From positions 24,286-88,285 of the forward strand of contig JAFAMV010000112.1 in the NCBI GenBank assembly GCA_019233055.1: DNA of 64,000 nucleotides, in the 5' to 3' direction. The notes beneath the pieces were generated by a model. That model was not told the origin of the DNA. It did no database searches and was given only the letters and a program-made list of their open reading frames with translations. Position numbers and translations under genes: made by a program. Source of the stretch: Curvibacter sp. Lineage in GTDB: Bacteria > Pseudomonadota > Gammaproteobacteria > Burkholderiales > Burkholderiaceae_C. This document shows, piece after piece, positions 7,440 to 23,500 of this stretch (position 1 is its first letter; each line of letters opens with the position of its first letter).

Positions 7440-8096
7440 ATGTCACGCAAACCCAAAAAAGGCTACTACGTCCGCGGTCAGTTCATTGCCGAAGGCAGCG
7501 AACTCGATCTGCAGCTCAAGGCCGAGCTCAAGGGCACCGATGAAGCCAGCAAGACCGACCTGAAACGCGAAAGCACCGCCCTGCAAAAGCTCGGCGAAGA
7601 CCTGCTGACCCTGCGCAGCGATCTGCTGGAGCGCTTGATGCTGTCGGACAAGCTCGTCGATGCGCTCGCCGAGACGCACCGCATCACCAACTTCGAAGGC
7701 CGGCGGCGCCAGCTCCAGTACCTCGGCAAGCTCATGCGCAAGCTCGACGACGAGACCGTCGACGCCATCAAGGCCGCGCTCGAGGTGCAGCGCAAGGGGT
7801 CGGCGGCCGACACCGCCGCCCTGCACCTGGCCGAGCAATGGCGCGAGCGCCTGGTCGCCGACGACAATGCCCTCGAAGCCTGGCTGGCCGAGCACCCCGA
7901 CACCGACATACAGCAACTCCGGGCCCTGGTGCGCCAGGCACGCAAGGATGCGCCGGCCGCCGACCGGGCCTCGGTCTCGCAGGGGCTGGCACCCCGCAAG
8001 GGCCGCGCCTACCGCGAACTGTTCCAGATGCTGCGCCACCAGCTCGACCCCGAGAGCGCCGACACACCGGAGCCCGAAGAGGACGACCATGAGTGA
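7440..8096 (+). CDS. darP: Ribosome biogenesis factor DarP (YjgA, DUF615)
   Basis: The 218-residue protein begins MSRKPKKGYYVRGQF and has the mostly helical DUF615 pattern, with ESTALQKLGEDLL, RLMLSDKLVDALAE and a Lys/Arg-rich C-terminal helix. DarP/YjgA associates with late 50S precursors and promotes peptidyl-transferase centre maturation in E. coli. I start it at the ATG at 7440; the frame stays open far upstream across pmbA only because of high GC. The acidic C terminus (PEPEEDD) is ordinary for the family. It overlaps mog by 8 bp, so the two are translationally linked. Confidence 0.93.
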   Translation: MSRKPKKGYYVRGQFIAEGSELDLQLKAELKGTDEASKTDLKRESTALQKLGEDLLTLRSDLLERLMLSDKLVDALAETHRITNFEGRRRQLQYLGKLMRKLDDETVDAIKAALEVQRKGSAADTAALHLAEQWRERLVADDNALEAWLAEHPDTDIQQLRALVRQARKDAPAADRASVSQGLAPRKGRAYRELFQMLRHQLDPESADTPEPEEDDHE

Positions 8097-8703
8097 GGTT
8101 CAGCACAGCGCCGCCGAGCCGGTGCGCATCGGCATCGTCTCGATCAGCGACCGGGCCTCCAGCGGCGTCTATGAGGACAAGGGCCTGCCCGCCCTGCGCG
8201 ACTGGCTGCAACGTGCCCTGCACAACCCGATCGAATTCGTGCCCCGGCTGATTCCCGACGAGCCCGCCGTCATCCGTGCCACCCTCATGGCCCTGGTGGA
8301 TGTCGAGCATTGCGCCCTGGTCCTCACCACGGGCGGCACCGGCCCCGCACTGCGCGATGTGACGCCCGAGGCCACGCTGGCCGTCGGCCACCGCGAAATG
8401 CCCGGCTTCGGCGAGCAGATGCGCCAGATCAGCCTGCGCTTCGTGCCCACGGCCATCCTGTCGCGCCAGGTGGCGGTGATCCGGGAGCAGTGCCTGATCA
8501 TCAACCTGCCCGGTCAGCCCCGGGCGATCCAGGAGACGCTGGAAGGCCTCCGGGGCAGCGACGGCAGCCCGTCGGTGCCCGGGATCTTTGCCGCCGTGCC
8601 CTACTGCATCGATCTGATCGGCGGCCCCTACCTCGAGACCCGTGACGAGGTCTGCCAGGCCTTCAGGCCCAAGACCGCGCAACGACCGACTCGCCAGGCC
8701 TGA
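8089..8703 (+). CDS. mog: Molybdopterin adenylyltransferase
   Basis: Mog adenylates molybdopterin before MoeA inserts molybdate in molybdenum cofactor synthesis. The 204-residue protein has IGIVSISDRASSGVYEDKG at the N terminus, the nucleotide/pterin loop LTTGGTGPALRDVTPEAT, and INLPGQPRAIQETL followed by PYCIDLIGG, all standard MogA features. Start ATG 8089 overlaps the end of darP. It lies convergent with cysE, 14 bp away. Cofactor supply would serve molybdoenzymes such as nitrate reductase, consistent with cobA in the same window, but no molybdoenzyme gene is visible here. Confidence 0.95.
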   Translation: MSEVQHSAAEPVRIGIVSISDRASSGVYEDKGLPALRDWLQRALHNPIEFVPRLIPDEPAVIRATLMALVDVEHCALVLTTGGTGPALRDVTPEATLAVGHREMPGFGEQMRQISLRFVPTAILSRQVAVIREQCLIINLPGQPRAIQETLEGLRGSDGSPSVPGIFAAVPYCIDLIGGPYLETRDEVCQAFRPKTAQRPTRQA

Positions 8704-8717
8704 ACTTCAGAAGAAGC

Positions 8718-9491
8718 TCACTTGCCGACGAGGTCGTTGAGACGGCCGGCCTCGAAGCATTCCTGCTTCAGGGCGTCGCCGGGCACGCAGTCGCCACGCG
8801 ACTGTTGCGAGGACAGCTTCTCGATCGCCTGCCACAGCAGCGCGATCTGGTGCTCCTGCGAGGACGCAGTGCCGATCAGGCCCTTGAGCGCCTGCCCCAC
8901 CGGGTCGTCGTCCAGGGTCACGCCATAGGCGCTGAACTTGCGGCGCTCCTGCGAGGCATCGGCGCTCTCCCCGGCCTTGGACGGGATGATGCGCGCCGGA
9001 ATGCCCACCGCCGTGGCGCCGGCAGGCACCGGCTTGATGACCACCGCGTTGCTGCCGATCTTCGCGCCGTCGCCGACCGTGAAGCCGCCCAGCACCTTGG
9101 CGCCGGCGCTCACCACCACGTCCCGCCCCAGGGTGGGGTGGCGCTTGGCCCCCTTGTAGAGCGATGTCCCGCCCAGGGTCACCCCCTGGTAGATGGTGCA
9201 GCCGTCGCCGATCTCGGCGGTCTCGCCGACCACCACGCCCATGGCGTGGTCGAAGAACACCCGCTGGCCCAATTTGGCGCCCGGGTGGATCTCGATGCCG
9301 GTCAGCCAGCGCGCCACATGCGAGATGAAGCGCCCCAGCCACTTGAAGCCATGCGTCCAGCACCAATGCGCCGGCCGGTGCAGCACCACGGCGTGCAGGC
9401 CGGGGTAACAGGTGATCACCTCCCAGGTGCTGCGCGCGGCAGGATCTCGGTCGAGGATGCACTGGATGTCGGATCGCAAGCGGGAGAACAT
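8718..9491 (-). CDS. cysE: Serine O-acetyltransferase
   Basis: CysE makes O-acetylserine from serine and acetyl-CoA, the first step of cysteine synthesis. The 257-residue product starts [21 protein letters not shown] and carries the left-handed beta-helix hexapeptide region with [20 protein letters not shown] and [20 protein letters not shown]. It lacks the long N-terminal helical domain of the enterobacterial enzyme, as is common in the shorter CysE class. The ATG at 9491 is chosen because the protein begins as relatives do; sequence further upstream in the same frame is noise from trmJ. The ribosome site is weak. trmJ ends 32 bp upstream, so co-transcription is likely. Confidence 0.94.
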   Translation of the reverse strand: MFSRLRSDIQCILDRDPAARSTWEVITCYPGLHAVVLHRPAHWCWTHGFKWLGRFISHVARWLTGIEIHPGAKLGQRVFFDHAMGVVVGETAEIGDGCTIYQGVTLGGTSLYKGAKRHPTLGRDVVVSAGAKVLGGFTVGDGAKIGSNAVVIKPVPAGATAVGIPARIIPSKAGESADASQERRKFSAYGVTLDDDPVGQALKGLIGTASSQEHQIALLWQAIEKLSSQQSRGDCVPGDALKQECFEAGRLNDLVGK

Positions 9492-9523
9492 GTCTTTTGG
9501 AAATGTTTTTATGGCCTGACAGT

Positions 9524-10252
9524 CTAAGGCGTGGCGCGGCCGGCGGTTTCGAGCATGGCCTTGGCGACACCTCTGAGGATGTGGATTTCCTCCTGGCTGA
9601 GGGCCGAGCGATTGAAAAGCTGGTTGAGCCGCGGCATCAGCTTCTTGGGCGCGGCCGGGTCCAGGAAGCCGATGCCGGTCAGCGCCTGCTCCCAATGCGC
9701 CAGCATGCCGGCGATCTGACGCGCATCGGCCAGGCGGGCCGGCGCCGTGGCCGACTGCACCGTAAAGCCACCCAGCGCCTGGCGCCAGTCGTAGGCGATC
9801 ACCTGCAGCGCCGAGCCCAGGTTCAGCGAGCCGAAACCGGGGTTGGTGGGGATGCTCAGGCAGGTGTGGCAGCGGTAGACGTCGTCGTTTTGCATGCCGA
9901 AGCGTTCCGAACCGAAGAGGAAGGCCACCCCCTCCTGCGTGCTCTGGGCCAGTTCGGCGAAATGCTCGCGCGGCGCCCGCACCGGGGGCCCGAAATCACG
10001 CGGCGTCATCGCGGTGGCGCACAGATGGGTCATGCCGTCCAGGGCCTCGTCCAGGCTGTCCACGATGCGGGCCTTCTCGAGCACATCGAGCGCGCCGCTG
10101 GCCCGCTGGATGGTCTCCTCGCGCCGCAGCACGTTGGGCCAGCGCGGCGCCACCAGCACCAGGTCGTCGAAACCCATGACTTTCATGGCACGGGCAGCCG
10201 CGCCGACATTGCCGGCATGGCTGGTCTGGATCAGGATGAAGCGGGTTTTCAT
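9524..10252 (-). CDS. trmJ: tRNA (cytidine/uridine-2'-O-)-methyltransferase TrmJ
   Basis: TrmJ methylates the ribose at position 32 of several tRNAs using S-adenosylmethionine. The 242-residue protein starts [20 protein letters not shown], the SPOUT-family N terminus. It has the knot motifs [18 protein letters not shown] and [20 protein letters not shown], then a helical C-terminal tail. It is divergent from suhB across about 150 bp; the suhB-trmJ-cysE neighbourhood is widespread in betaproteobacteria, which supports all three calls. Confidence 0.94.
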   Translation of the reverse strand: MKTRFILIQTSHAGNVGAAARAMKVMGFDDLVLVAPRWPNVLRREETIQRASGALDVLEKARIVDSLDEALDGMTHLCATAMTPRDFGPPVRAPREHFAELAQSTQEGVAFLFGSERFGMQNDDVYRCHTCLSIPTNPGFGSLNLGSALQVIAYDWRQALGGFTVQSATAPARLADARQIAGMLAHWEQALTGIGFLDPAAPKKLMPRLNQLFNRSALSQEEIHILRGVAKAMLETAGRATP

Positions 10253-10401
10253 GACAGGGTGAAGTCAGGGCTATGGCGGAAAAACGGCGCGAGCAGGTAA
10301 AATCCGCCTATTGTCGCCTGCCGCATCGCCGGACAGGCCCTTCCCGTCGCAGGCATGCCCCTGCCGCATGCTGCGGAAACCCACGCTCTTCCTCACAATC
10401 C

Positions 10402-11349
10402 ATGTCATCCAACCTGCACCCCATGCTCAATGTGGCCATCAAGGCCGCGCGCGCCGCTGGCGCCCTCATCAACCGTGCCGCCCTCGATGTCGAGTCGGTC
10501 CGGATCTCGCAAAAGCAGGTGAATGACTTTGTGACGGAAGTCGACCAGGCGTCCGAGAACGCCATCATCGAAACGCTGCTGACCGCCTACCCCGGCCATG
10601 GCATCCTGGCCGAGGAATCGGGCCGCGCCCACGGCGCCAAGGACTCCGAATTCGTCTGGATCATCGATCCGCTCGACGGCACCACCAATTTCATCCATGG
10701 CTTCCCGGTCTACTGCGTGAGCATCGCCCTGGCGGTGCGCGGCAAGGTCGAGCAGGCCGTGATCTACGACCCGAGCCGCAACGACCTCTTCACCGCCACC
10801 AAGGGCCGCGGCGCCTACCTCAACGAACGCCGCATCCGCGTGAGCAAGCGCACCCAGCTGCACGAGTCGCTGATCTCCACCGGCTTTCCGTTCCGCCCGG
10901 GCGACAACTTCAAGAACTACCTGGCGATGATGGCCGACATCATGCCGCGCACCGCCGGCCTGCGCCGCCCTGGCGCCGCCGCCCTGGATCTGGCCTACGT
11001 GGCCGCAGGCTTCTGTGACGGCTTCTTCGAGACCGGCCTGTCGCCCTGGGACATCGCCGCCGGCGCCCTGCTGGTGACCGAGGCCGGCGGCCTGGTGGGC
11101 AACTTCACCGGCGAAGCCGATTTCCTGGAGCAGAAGGAATGCCTGGCCGGCAACCCGCGCATCTACGGCCAGCTCGTCACCCTGCTCGGCAAATACAGCA
11201 AGTTCGCCACCGCCGGCGAAAAGGCCGCGGTGCGTCAGGCCACGGCCGATGACTCCGCTGCCGAAGCCAGCACTGAAACCGATGTGGGGCAGCAGGCCGC
11301 CGAGGCCGAAGCAGCCACCGACAAGCCGCTGGGCGACGCCCCCTTCTGA
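10402..11349 (+). CDS. suhB: Inositol-1-monophosphatase family protein SuhB
   Basis: The 315-residue protein has the magnesium-site motifs of the family: EES after GHGILA, then [15 protein letters not shown], and the C-terminal [15 protein letters not shown]. In E. coli SuhB also acts in rRNA antitermination with Nus factors; whether that holds here is not known. The C-terminal 45 residues form an acidic Ala/Glu-rich tail beyond the catalytic fold, which looks disordered. The start ATG 10402 gives [20 protein letters not shown], as in relatives; ATG 10423 is the alternative. The gene ends 38 bp from the convergent HD-GYP gene, with a GC-rich hairpin between them (about 11358-11381, no T-run). 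Confidence 0.94.
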   Translation: MSSNLHPMLNVAIKAARAAGALINRAALDVESVRISQKQVNDFVTEVDQASENAIIETLLTAYPGHGILAEESGRAHGAKDSEFVWIIDPLDGTTNFIHGFPVYCVSIALAVRGKVEQAVIYDPSRNDLFTATKGRGAYLNERRIRVSKRTQLHESLISTGFPFRPGDNFKNYLAMMADIMPRTAGLRRPGAAALDLAYVAAGFCDGFFETGLSPWDIAAGALLVTEAGGLVGNFTGEADFLEQKECLAGNPRIYGQLVTLLGKYSKFATAGEKAAVRQATADDSAAEASTETDVGQQAAEAEAATDKPLGDAPF

Positions 11350-11387
11350 ACCCGCAGCCCGCCCCGGCACACCGGGGTGGGTAGGCC

Positions 11388-12515
11388 TCAATCGTCGGCG
11401 TAGCGCACGGCGATCGCCCTGAAGTCGTCGGCGATGGCGATGAAGGCGTCGACGATGTCGGGGTCGAAATGCTGGCCACGGCCCTGGACCACGATCTGGC
11501 AGGCCTGTTCATGGCTGAAGGCCGGCTTGTAGACGCGGCGGCTGATCAGGGCGTCGTAGACATCGGCCACCGCCATCAGCCGCGCCGACACCGGGATGGC
11601 GTCGCCGGCCAGGCCCTCGGGATAGCCTGTGCCGTCCCATTTCTCCTGGTGGCTGTAGGCGATCTCCTTCGAGAAGGTCAGGAACTTGACCTTCATGCCC
11701 AGGCGCCGCTCGGCCTCCTCGATGGCATCGCGGCCGATGCGCGGGTGGCGCTTCATGACCTCGAACTCCTCCACCGTCAGCTTGCCCGGCTTGAGCAGGA
11801 TGCTGTCGGGAATGCCGACCTTGCCGATGTCATGCAGCGGCGCCGACTTGTAGAGCAGCTCGATGTTGCGCTCGGTCAGCACCGCCTCGAAGCGGGGATG
11901 GCCCTTGAGCTGTTCGGCCAGGGCTTTCACATAGAGCTGGGTACGGCGGATGTGGTTGCCGGTCTCACTGTCGCGGGTCTCGGCCAGCGAGGCCATGACC
12001 ATGATGGTGACGTCCTGGATGGCCTGGACCTCCAGGGTGCGCAGCAGCACCTCCTGCTGCAGGTAGTCGCTCTTGCTGCGCAGGAAGTCGGCCGTGGCCT
12101 TGAGGGCCAGGTGGGTCTGCACCCGGGCCAGCAGGATCGGCGGGCTGATCGGCTTGCTGATGTAGTCGACCGCGCCGAGTGACAGGCCCAACTCCTCATC
12201 CTCGACCTCCGCGCGGGCCGTCAGGAAGATGACCGGGATGTCGCGGGTGCGCGGGTTCGACTTGAGGCGGCGGCAGACCTCGTGGCCGTCGACGTCGGGC
12301 ATCATCACATCGAGCAGGATCAGGTCCGGCGCCGGGTCCTGGGCCGCGATGCGCAAGGCCTTGTCGCCATGGTTGGCCACCTTCACCCGGTAATGGTCCT
12401 TGAGCAGGGAGCTCATCAGGCTGAGGTTGTCGGCGGTGTCATCGACCACCAGCACGGTGGCGATCGGTTTGTCGATCAGGGCGAGCCTGTCGGGGGCGGG
12501 AGGGGCCAGATCCAT
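11388..12515 (-). CDS. Response regulator with HD-GYP c-di-GMP phosphodiesterase domain
   Basis: This 375-residue protein joins a receiver domain (about 18-135, phospho-acceptor D69 in LILLDV, Lys in SKPIS) to an HD-GYP domain (about 165-360). The metal-site HD pair is H228-D229 in APLHDIGKVGIP, and the signature HQEKWDGTGYPEGL contains the intact GYP at 297-299. HD-GYP proteins hydrolyse c-di-GMP to pGpG or GMP, and here phosphorylation of the receiver should control this. The gene lies 36 bp downstream of the 1602-residue hybrid kinase on the same strand, so that kinase, which ends in an Hpt domain, is the obvious phosphodonor. The partner assignment is inference from position. Confidence 0.93.
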   Translation of the reverse strand: MDLAPPAPDRLALIDKPIATVLVVDDTADNLSLMSSLLKDHYRVKVANHGDKALRIAAQDPAPDLILLDVMMPDVDGHEVCRRLKSNPRTRDIPVIFLTARAEVEDEELGLSLGAVDYISKPISPPILLARVQTHLALKATADFLRSKSDYLQQEVLLRTLEVQAIQDVTIMVMASLAETRDSETGNHIRRTQLYVKALAEQLKGHPRFEAVLTERNIELLYKSAPLHDIGKVGIPDSILLKPGKLTVEEFEVMKRHPRIGRDAIEEAERRLGMKVKFLTFSKEIAYSHQEKWDGTGYPEGLAGDAIPVSARLMAVADVYDALISRRVYKPAFSHEQACQIVVQGRGQHFDPDIVDAFIAIADDFRAIAVRYADD

Positions 12516-12551
12516 CGGACATCTTCCATGCTGAAGGGCCTGCAGCGCTGC

Positions 12552-17360
<4,809 letters not shown>

Positions 17361-17568
17361 GGCTCACCCTGGACGGCCGACAGGGCGGCCGGTCTTCGCC
17401 CCGGCGCACCGGCGCTGAGGCGGAATTCGAAACAAGCGAGACAACACCTGAAGCCTCCTGTGCATGCGGCCTCCATGCTAAGCCAAAGCCAGAGTCCGCC
17501 TGACGCCACAGGCAAGTGCCAACGCACCGGCCACGCCAACCGGCCCGGTGCCACGGCCGCTCCGGTGT

Positions 17569-20500
17569 TCAGGACAACCGCCAGCAGCCATGCGCCTCCC
17601 CGGGATGCGTGGCGTCGAGCGTCGTGCGGTGCAGCGACAGCGACAAGCGCCAGCCGCCGGCCGCTTCGGGTGCCAGCCCGCACTCCAGCCAACCCGCACC
17701 GCCGAAGGCCTGGGTGTCGATGGCGACCGTGCCGGACCCCTCCTCCAGTGCCAGGGTTTCATGCCGCAGCACCTCGGCAGGCACTTCGTCGGCGAACCGC
17801 ATCGGCGCGTACAGGGGCGGACAGGCCAGCGCCCAGGCGCGCAGTCCGGTGACCGCGAAATCCAGCGTCGACCAGGCCGCACACCCCCCATCGCCCCCCA
17901 CCATGACCAGGTTCTCGACCTTGTGGCGAACCAGCAGGCCCAGCAGGCGCCGACGCTCCTGCGGACACCCCTGCCAGCCGTCGATGTCGCGCGGGGCGGG
18001 CACGCCCTGCCCCGCCTGCAGGCCCGGCGCAGGCAGGGCCCCCATCAGCAGGAACTTGGGCCGGGCCCCCACCCTGGTCTGGCTGGCAAGCAGCCACTGT
18101 TCGAGCGCCACCCATTGATCGGGCGACAGCATCGCCGGTTCGGGTGCCAGGCGCCGATGGAGCCGGGTGTTCAGGCGGTAGCAAGGATGGCCGGCCCATT
18201 CGAAGGCCTGGTCAGGGGCCGGCTCGGCGCCCTGCGCAGCGGCGGGGTCGGGCGGGCTCCCCGGCCCATGCGATTGCTGGAAGACCTGGAAGCAGGCCCA
18301 GGCGTTCTCATACAACAACTGCTGCGTCGGCCCGGCGGCCAGCCAGTCGCGGCTCCAGCCCCCGGCGATCTCGTGGGCCCCCATGCCCATCAGCAGCGGC
18401 AACTGGCGCGACACGGCGCGCCAGCCCGGCGAGCCGAAAGCATCACGGTACGGCGGCACGAAGCGCTGGATGGGCGACAGGCTGTCGATCAGGCCGGCGC
18501 TCGGATCGGCCGTCATCTGGTCCCCAAGCATCCAGACGGCCTGGGCCGGCGCCTGCTGCTGACGCCGGGCCAGCGCCTGCAGGCCGGTATCGCGCCAGTC
18601 CAGTTCCAGCGGTGTCAGGCCGGGGTAGCGGCCCGCCACCAGAAAACAGCGCAGGCCCTGCCCGGGAGACGCCCGGTGGGCCTGCCAGACGGCGGGCCGG
18701 ATGCGCAGCCAGGCTTCGCGCAGCGAGCGCAGGCTGCGCTGCCGTCGGGACAGCGTGTGGGGCTGGGCGCCCAGGGCGCAGGCCCGGGCCTGCGCCAACA
18801 GCAGGGCCAGAGGGTGCAGCAGGTCACGGGCCTGGGCCAGGTCCAACGGCCATGCCAGGGCCTGCAGGGCATCGCCCTCCTGCGCCGTGGCGGACAGGTC
18901 CGGCAAGGGACAAGGCGGTGCCGGCGGGACATCGACGCCCCGGCCGGCGGCCCGCGCAGCCTCATGGACATCCCAGCACGACGGTGTGCGCCCTTTCGAG
19001 CGCCGGGCCTCCTGGACGCTGAGGGGCACGCCCCAGGCCTCAGGCCATGGACCGGCGGCCTGCGCACCACCCGCCACCGGCACCGGCACCGACAGGCCGT
19101 CGCTGTACCGATGCAGGCTGACGGCCAGCACATTGGCCGTGCCCTCGAGGTCCGCCGGCCAGCGCAGGTCGGCCAGCGCGTAGCAAAGGCCCAGCGTGAG
19201 CGGTGCGTGCCAGTGAGTTCGCAGGTCCTGCCGGCGCAGGGGCCAGCATTGCACCACGCAATGGCGGCCCACGTGCAGCACGGTCATGGCTGCCACAGGC
19301 TCGTCGGTCTGGCTGCAGTCCACCTCGAGCCAGACCCGCTGGACGATGTCCGCGCCTTCGCGACGCACCCAGCCCGCCAGCGGACCGGTCAGGGGAAGGC
19401 GCGCGCGCAGGCGGTCCTGCCTGGGCCGGGGCTGGGCAGGCGCCTGGAAGGCCTCATCGAAGAACGACAGCACGCTGGGGAAGATGTCACGGGGCGCGTT
19501 CTTGCCGATGGTGCAATCGAAGTGGGCATAGCCGGGCAGCAGCAGGAAGCGGTCGTGGCCCTGCTCGCGCCGGGCACGACCGAAGGCACGGGTCAGGCGG
19601 CGACGGCTCTCGGCCAGGGATTCGGCATCGAACAGCACGTTCTCCTGTCCGTGCATGAGCATCACCGGCATGTCGAGGTAGCGCTGCAGGTGTTCCTGGG
19701 TGGTGTAGACATCCTGGCCGTCGGCATTGACCAGGTGCTCCCCCGACACGCACAGCGCCCCCTGCATGAAGACCCCGAGGTTGGTGCGCCCGAAGTACCG
19801 GTCCAGCTTCTCGTGGGTGACCTCGTGCAGTTGATCGTGCCGGAACAGGCGGCTGAGCAGGCCGGCCATGCGCTTGCAGGTGGTCGAATCGGCCTGCGCA
19901 TGCAACAGGTCATGCTCATGCGGACAGCGCTCGGCGGGCTCGTAGTCGAAGCTGGCGAAGACCTGGTCGAAGGCCGCGTGCAGAGGATCGGCCTGCACCG
20001 TGCCGGCCGAGAACTGCAGATAGTCCAGGCCCAGACCGGACACCAGGGCCGTGGCCACCTGGAGCCGCATCTGCGAAGTGACCGAGCCGACGACGAAAGG
20101 CAGGAACTGCGAGAACAGCACCCCGGCGAGCTTGGAAGCCCCGTCCTCATGCACCAGCCGGCCGCCGAGCAGCGACATGGCCAGCGAGGCCGATCCGACG
20201 CAGTGCGAGAACATGAACACCCGGCTGCCGCCGCCCTGGTGGCCGCTTTCCCGGTCGAGCGTGGCCAGCACATGGTCCACCGCCGCCGGGATTTCGCCGG
20301 CCGCGATGTCGTCCATGCTGCAAAAGCGCGCCGAGGCCCGCAGGAAGGGGCTGACGCGGTACTCGAACAGCCACACGTCCCAGCCCTGCTCGTACAGCAG
20401 CGTCGCCAGGTTTTCAGAACCCAGTTCCTCGGCCACGAACGGCAGGGTGTTCTGGGCGAAGCCATTCATCATGAGGATGGCCCGATACCGCCGGCCCCCT

Positions 20501-23500
20501 TCGGCCGCCAGCACCCGGACCTGGGGCTGGCGGTAGCGCACCAGACCGACCCGGATCATCTCGCCCGGCCCCTCGGCGGCCGGCGACGCGGCGCGCAGGG
20601 GAACGTCCAGGCGCACCGCCGCCTCGGGCACCACCTCCGGACCGTGGGCCGGCTTCAGGCTCGGGTAGCGCTGCCGGCTCAGCTCGAAGACCCCATCGTC
20701 GGGCCCGACGGCCCAGTCCTGCGCCGGCAGCCCGGGACGGTAGTCGGGTTGGCGGAATTCCTGTGACCGGTCCAGCAGCAGGTAGCGCGCCATCAGGGCG
20801 GGGTAGGAGGCGAAGGCCGCCAGGGACTGCATCAGGTCGCCGCCGGGTTTCAGTTGGGGCACCACGCGCCGGATCATCTCCGGCAGGTCCATGGCCAGCC
20901 GACCTTCGGCCAGCGGACGGTCCGGATCGGCACCGTACAGGCACACATCGAGCTGCGTGAGTTGCTCCCAGACGCTACGCCGCCCCAGGGGCGGCCACCC
21001 TCCCTGGCGATACCGCTCCCAGAGCCAGCGCCCCAGCTCCCCCCAGCGGGCCGAGGGGTCCATGAACTTGCGCCCCTGCAACTGCAGCTCACCAGCGCCG
21101 GTGTCGAGCTGCAGCCGGTAGGTGAAGCCACGTGTCGCCGACCCACGCCAGGCCGCCTGGATCGCGGCCCAGGCCAGGGTGCCCCAACCGGCCGCCTCGG
21201 GCGATGGCGCCGGGGCCCGCCGGCGCCGGGCCATCTGGGGCCCCCAGTTGTCGACCAGGTAGCTCAGGAAGACCCGCAGGCTGCGCTCCAGACGCACCGG
21301 CCAGGCGACCCGGCTCGGGTTGAACACCTCGACCGAACCGCCACGGACCGGCCACACCAGCGAGGGCTGTCCAGGCCGGTCAATGACCAGGCGCGAGCGG
21401 GTGAACTGGCTGTCGTCGAGTTCGGGCAGGCCGTTGCCCGGAAACACCGGCGTGCTGTGCGCCGGATCGCCCCAGAGCCGGCCCCAGTCGCGCACATCCA
21501 TCTGCAGGAACAGCGCAGTCGGCAGGTTCGCCGGGCGGGCGGCCTGCGGTTGCGGCAGCCCGGGCAGCCCCTGCAGCGCCCCGGGACGCCAGCTCAGCGG
21601 TCCACGCAGCACCTCGTTGAGAGAGGTGCCGTAGAGGGGCGGCTGCGGCAGGCGCAGCGCCGGCCGCTCCTGGGGTGCCGGCGGCAGCCCGGGCGCGGCC
21701 TGGCCGGCCAGGGCCCCTGCCGAAAGGTCGGCCAGGGCGCAGGCCCGTTCGGCCAGGGCGGTGATGGTCAGCAGGGGGTTGACGCCCAGCGAGGTCGGGA
21801 CGACCGAGCCATCCATCACCCAGAGCCCCTCATGCACCCCGCCGTCGCGCCGGAAGACCTGGCAACGGTCATTGACCACGCCGGCCTCGGGCCGGTCGGC
21901 CATGCGGCAGCCCCCCAGCGGGTGCACCGTGATCCAGCCCGGCGCCTGCGCCGGGCCGCCGAGCAGGCGGGCCACCGCATCCGGCAGCACGCCCGAGGCC
22001 GGATTGGGCAGGAACAGCCCGCCGAGCCGGGCCACGGCGGCCAGTCGACGACGGTGCAGCCCGGGCGCCAGATCGCCCGCCGTCGGAGACCAACGCCAGG
22101 CCAGGCGCTCGCTGGCGCAGCCCAGGCTGGCGCTGCCACCCGAGCCGTCATGCCCCATGCCCAGCATGACCAGGCTGCGCCGGTCGGCCGCCTCGCCCGC
22201 CACCAGGGCATCGGCCGCCCCCCTGGAGCGCCGGCCGAAGGTGGTCAGCTGCGGCAGGACGCCCAGCGTGGTGAGCAACTCGGCCACCAGCGGCTTGAGC
22301 AGGCCGGGGATGCCGCCGTCCTCGGTGACGGTGCTGCGATGCACATCGCCGGCATGGTCGAAATGGATGACACCGGTGATGGTGGGTCCAGGCGGCTCCT
22401 GCGCCCCGGGTCCGGGCGCCCGGGTCTCGTCGAGGCCGAAGCCGTCGACCACCTGAGGCAGGTCGTAGGCAACCGACAAGTCATCGCCATTGGCTGACAG
22501 GCCGTCGCCCAGGGGCCCGGTGTGCAGATCCAGGCCCAGCAGCTGCGAACGCAACAGGATTTCCGGGCTGCCCAGGGCGCCGCAGGCCAGCACCACCTGC
22601 GCACAGCGCAGACGCTGCACATGGCGCTGTGCGGCCAGCGCCGGATCCTGCGCGGCCACCTCGGCCCAGAGCCCTCGCTCCAGCGTGCGCACGACATGCA
22701 CCACCCAGGGGTGCCCGGGATGCTGCGGGTCGGGCTCATGGCCGACCCACAGGCCGGTGACCCCGGTGAACAGGCGCGCCCCGCCGGCACGGGCCCGGGC
22801 CAGGTAGCTTTTGTCCAGGCTCAGCTTGGCGTGGTGCTTGCAGCCCGAGGCACAGTTGCCACAGCCGATGCAGGCCTGCCGGCGCACCCCGTCCTGCGGC
22901 GGGTCGGCGCGGAACTCCATCACCAGGGGCACGTCCTCGACATGCACACGGACGTCGGATTCGCCTGCGGCGGCCGCGGCCCGGGCCAGGCGGTCGAGCA
23001 GATGGCGCCGCCGCGTCTGCTGGGGCACACAGGCCGGCGAGTCCTGCTGCCGGGCGCCGTCCTGGACGCCAAGTCCGTCACGGGCGCGCTCATAGAAGGC
23101 ATCCAGGGCATGGACGTCGCGCAGGACCTCGGGCCAGGCCCCCTGAGCGAACACCCGGGCATCGGGGCGCAGGGCGACCGCCGCGTTGATCAGACTGCCA
23201 CCGCCCAGGCCGTTGCCCACCATGGCGGCCGCCCCCTGGCCGAGCCGGAAGTCGAACAGGGCATCCTCGTGCCCCGAGGCCTTGACCCGGCCGTGGTCCG
23301 CCACCTCGGCCCGGACGAAGCCGGCCGCCTGGCTGAAGTCGGACGGGAAATCGCCGGCCTGGTACTCCTTGCCCCGCTCCAGCAGCCAGACCGACCGGCG
23401 GGCTTCGGTGAAGCGTTGTGCGGCCACCGCCGCGCCATAACCCGAACCGAGCACCAGGCAGTCGGGCCAGGCCTGCTCACCCCGCCCGGCCTGTGCCACC

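Noticed and set aside
17548..20766. 1072-codon plus-strand open frame
   Set aside because: It is antisense to the GMC fusion gene, which has clear domain motifs throughout; the antisense product has no recognisable motif.
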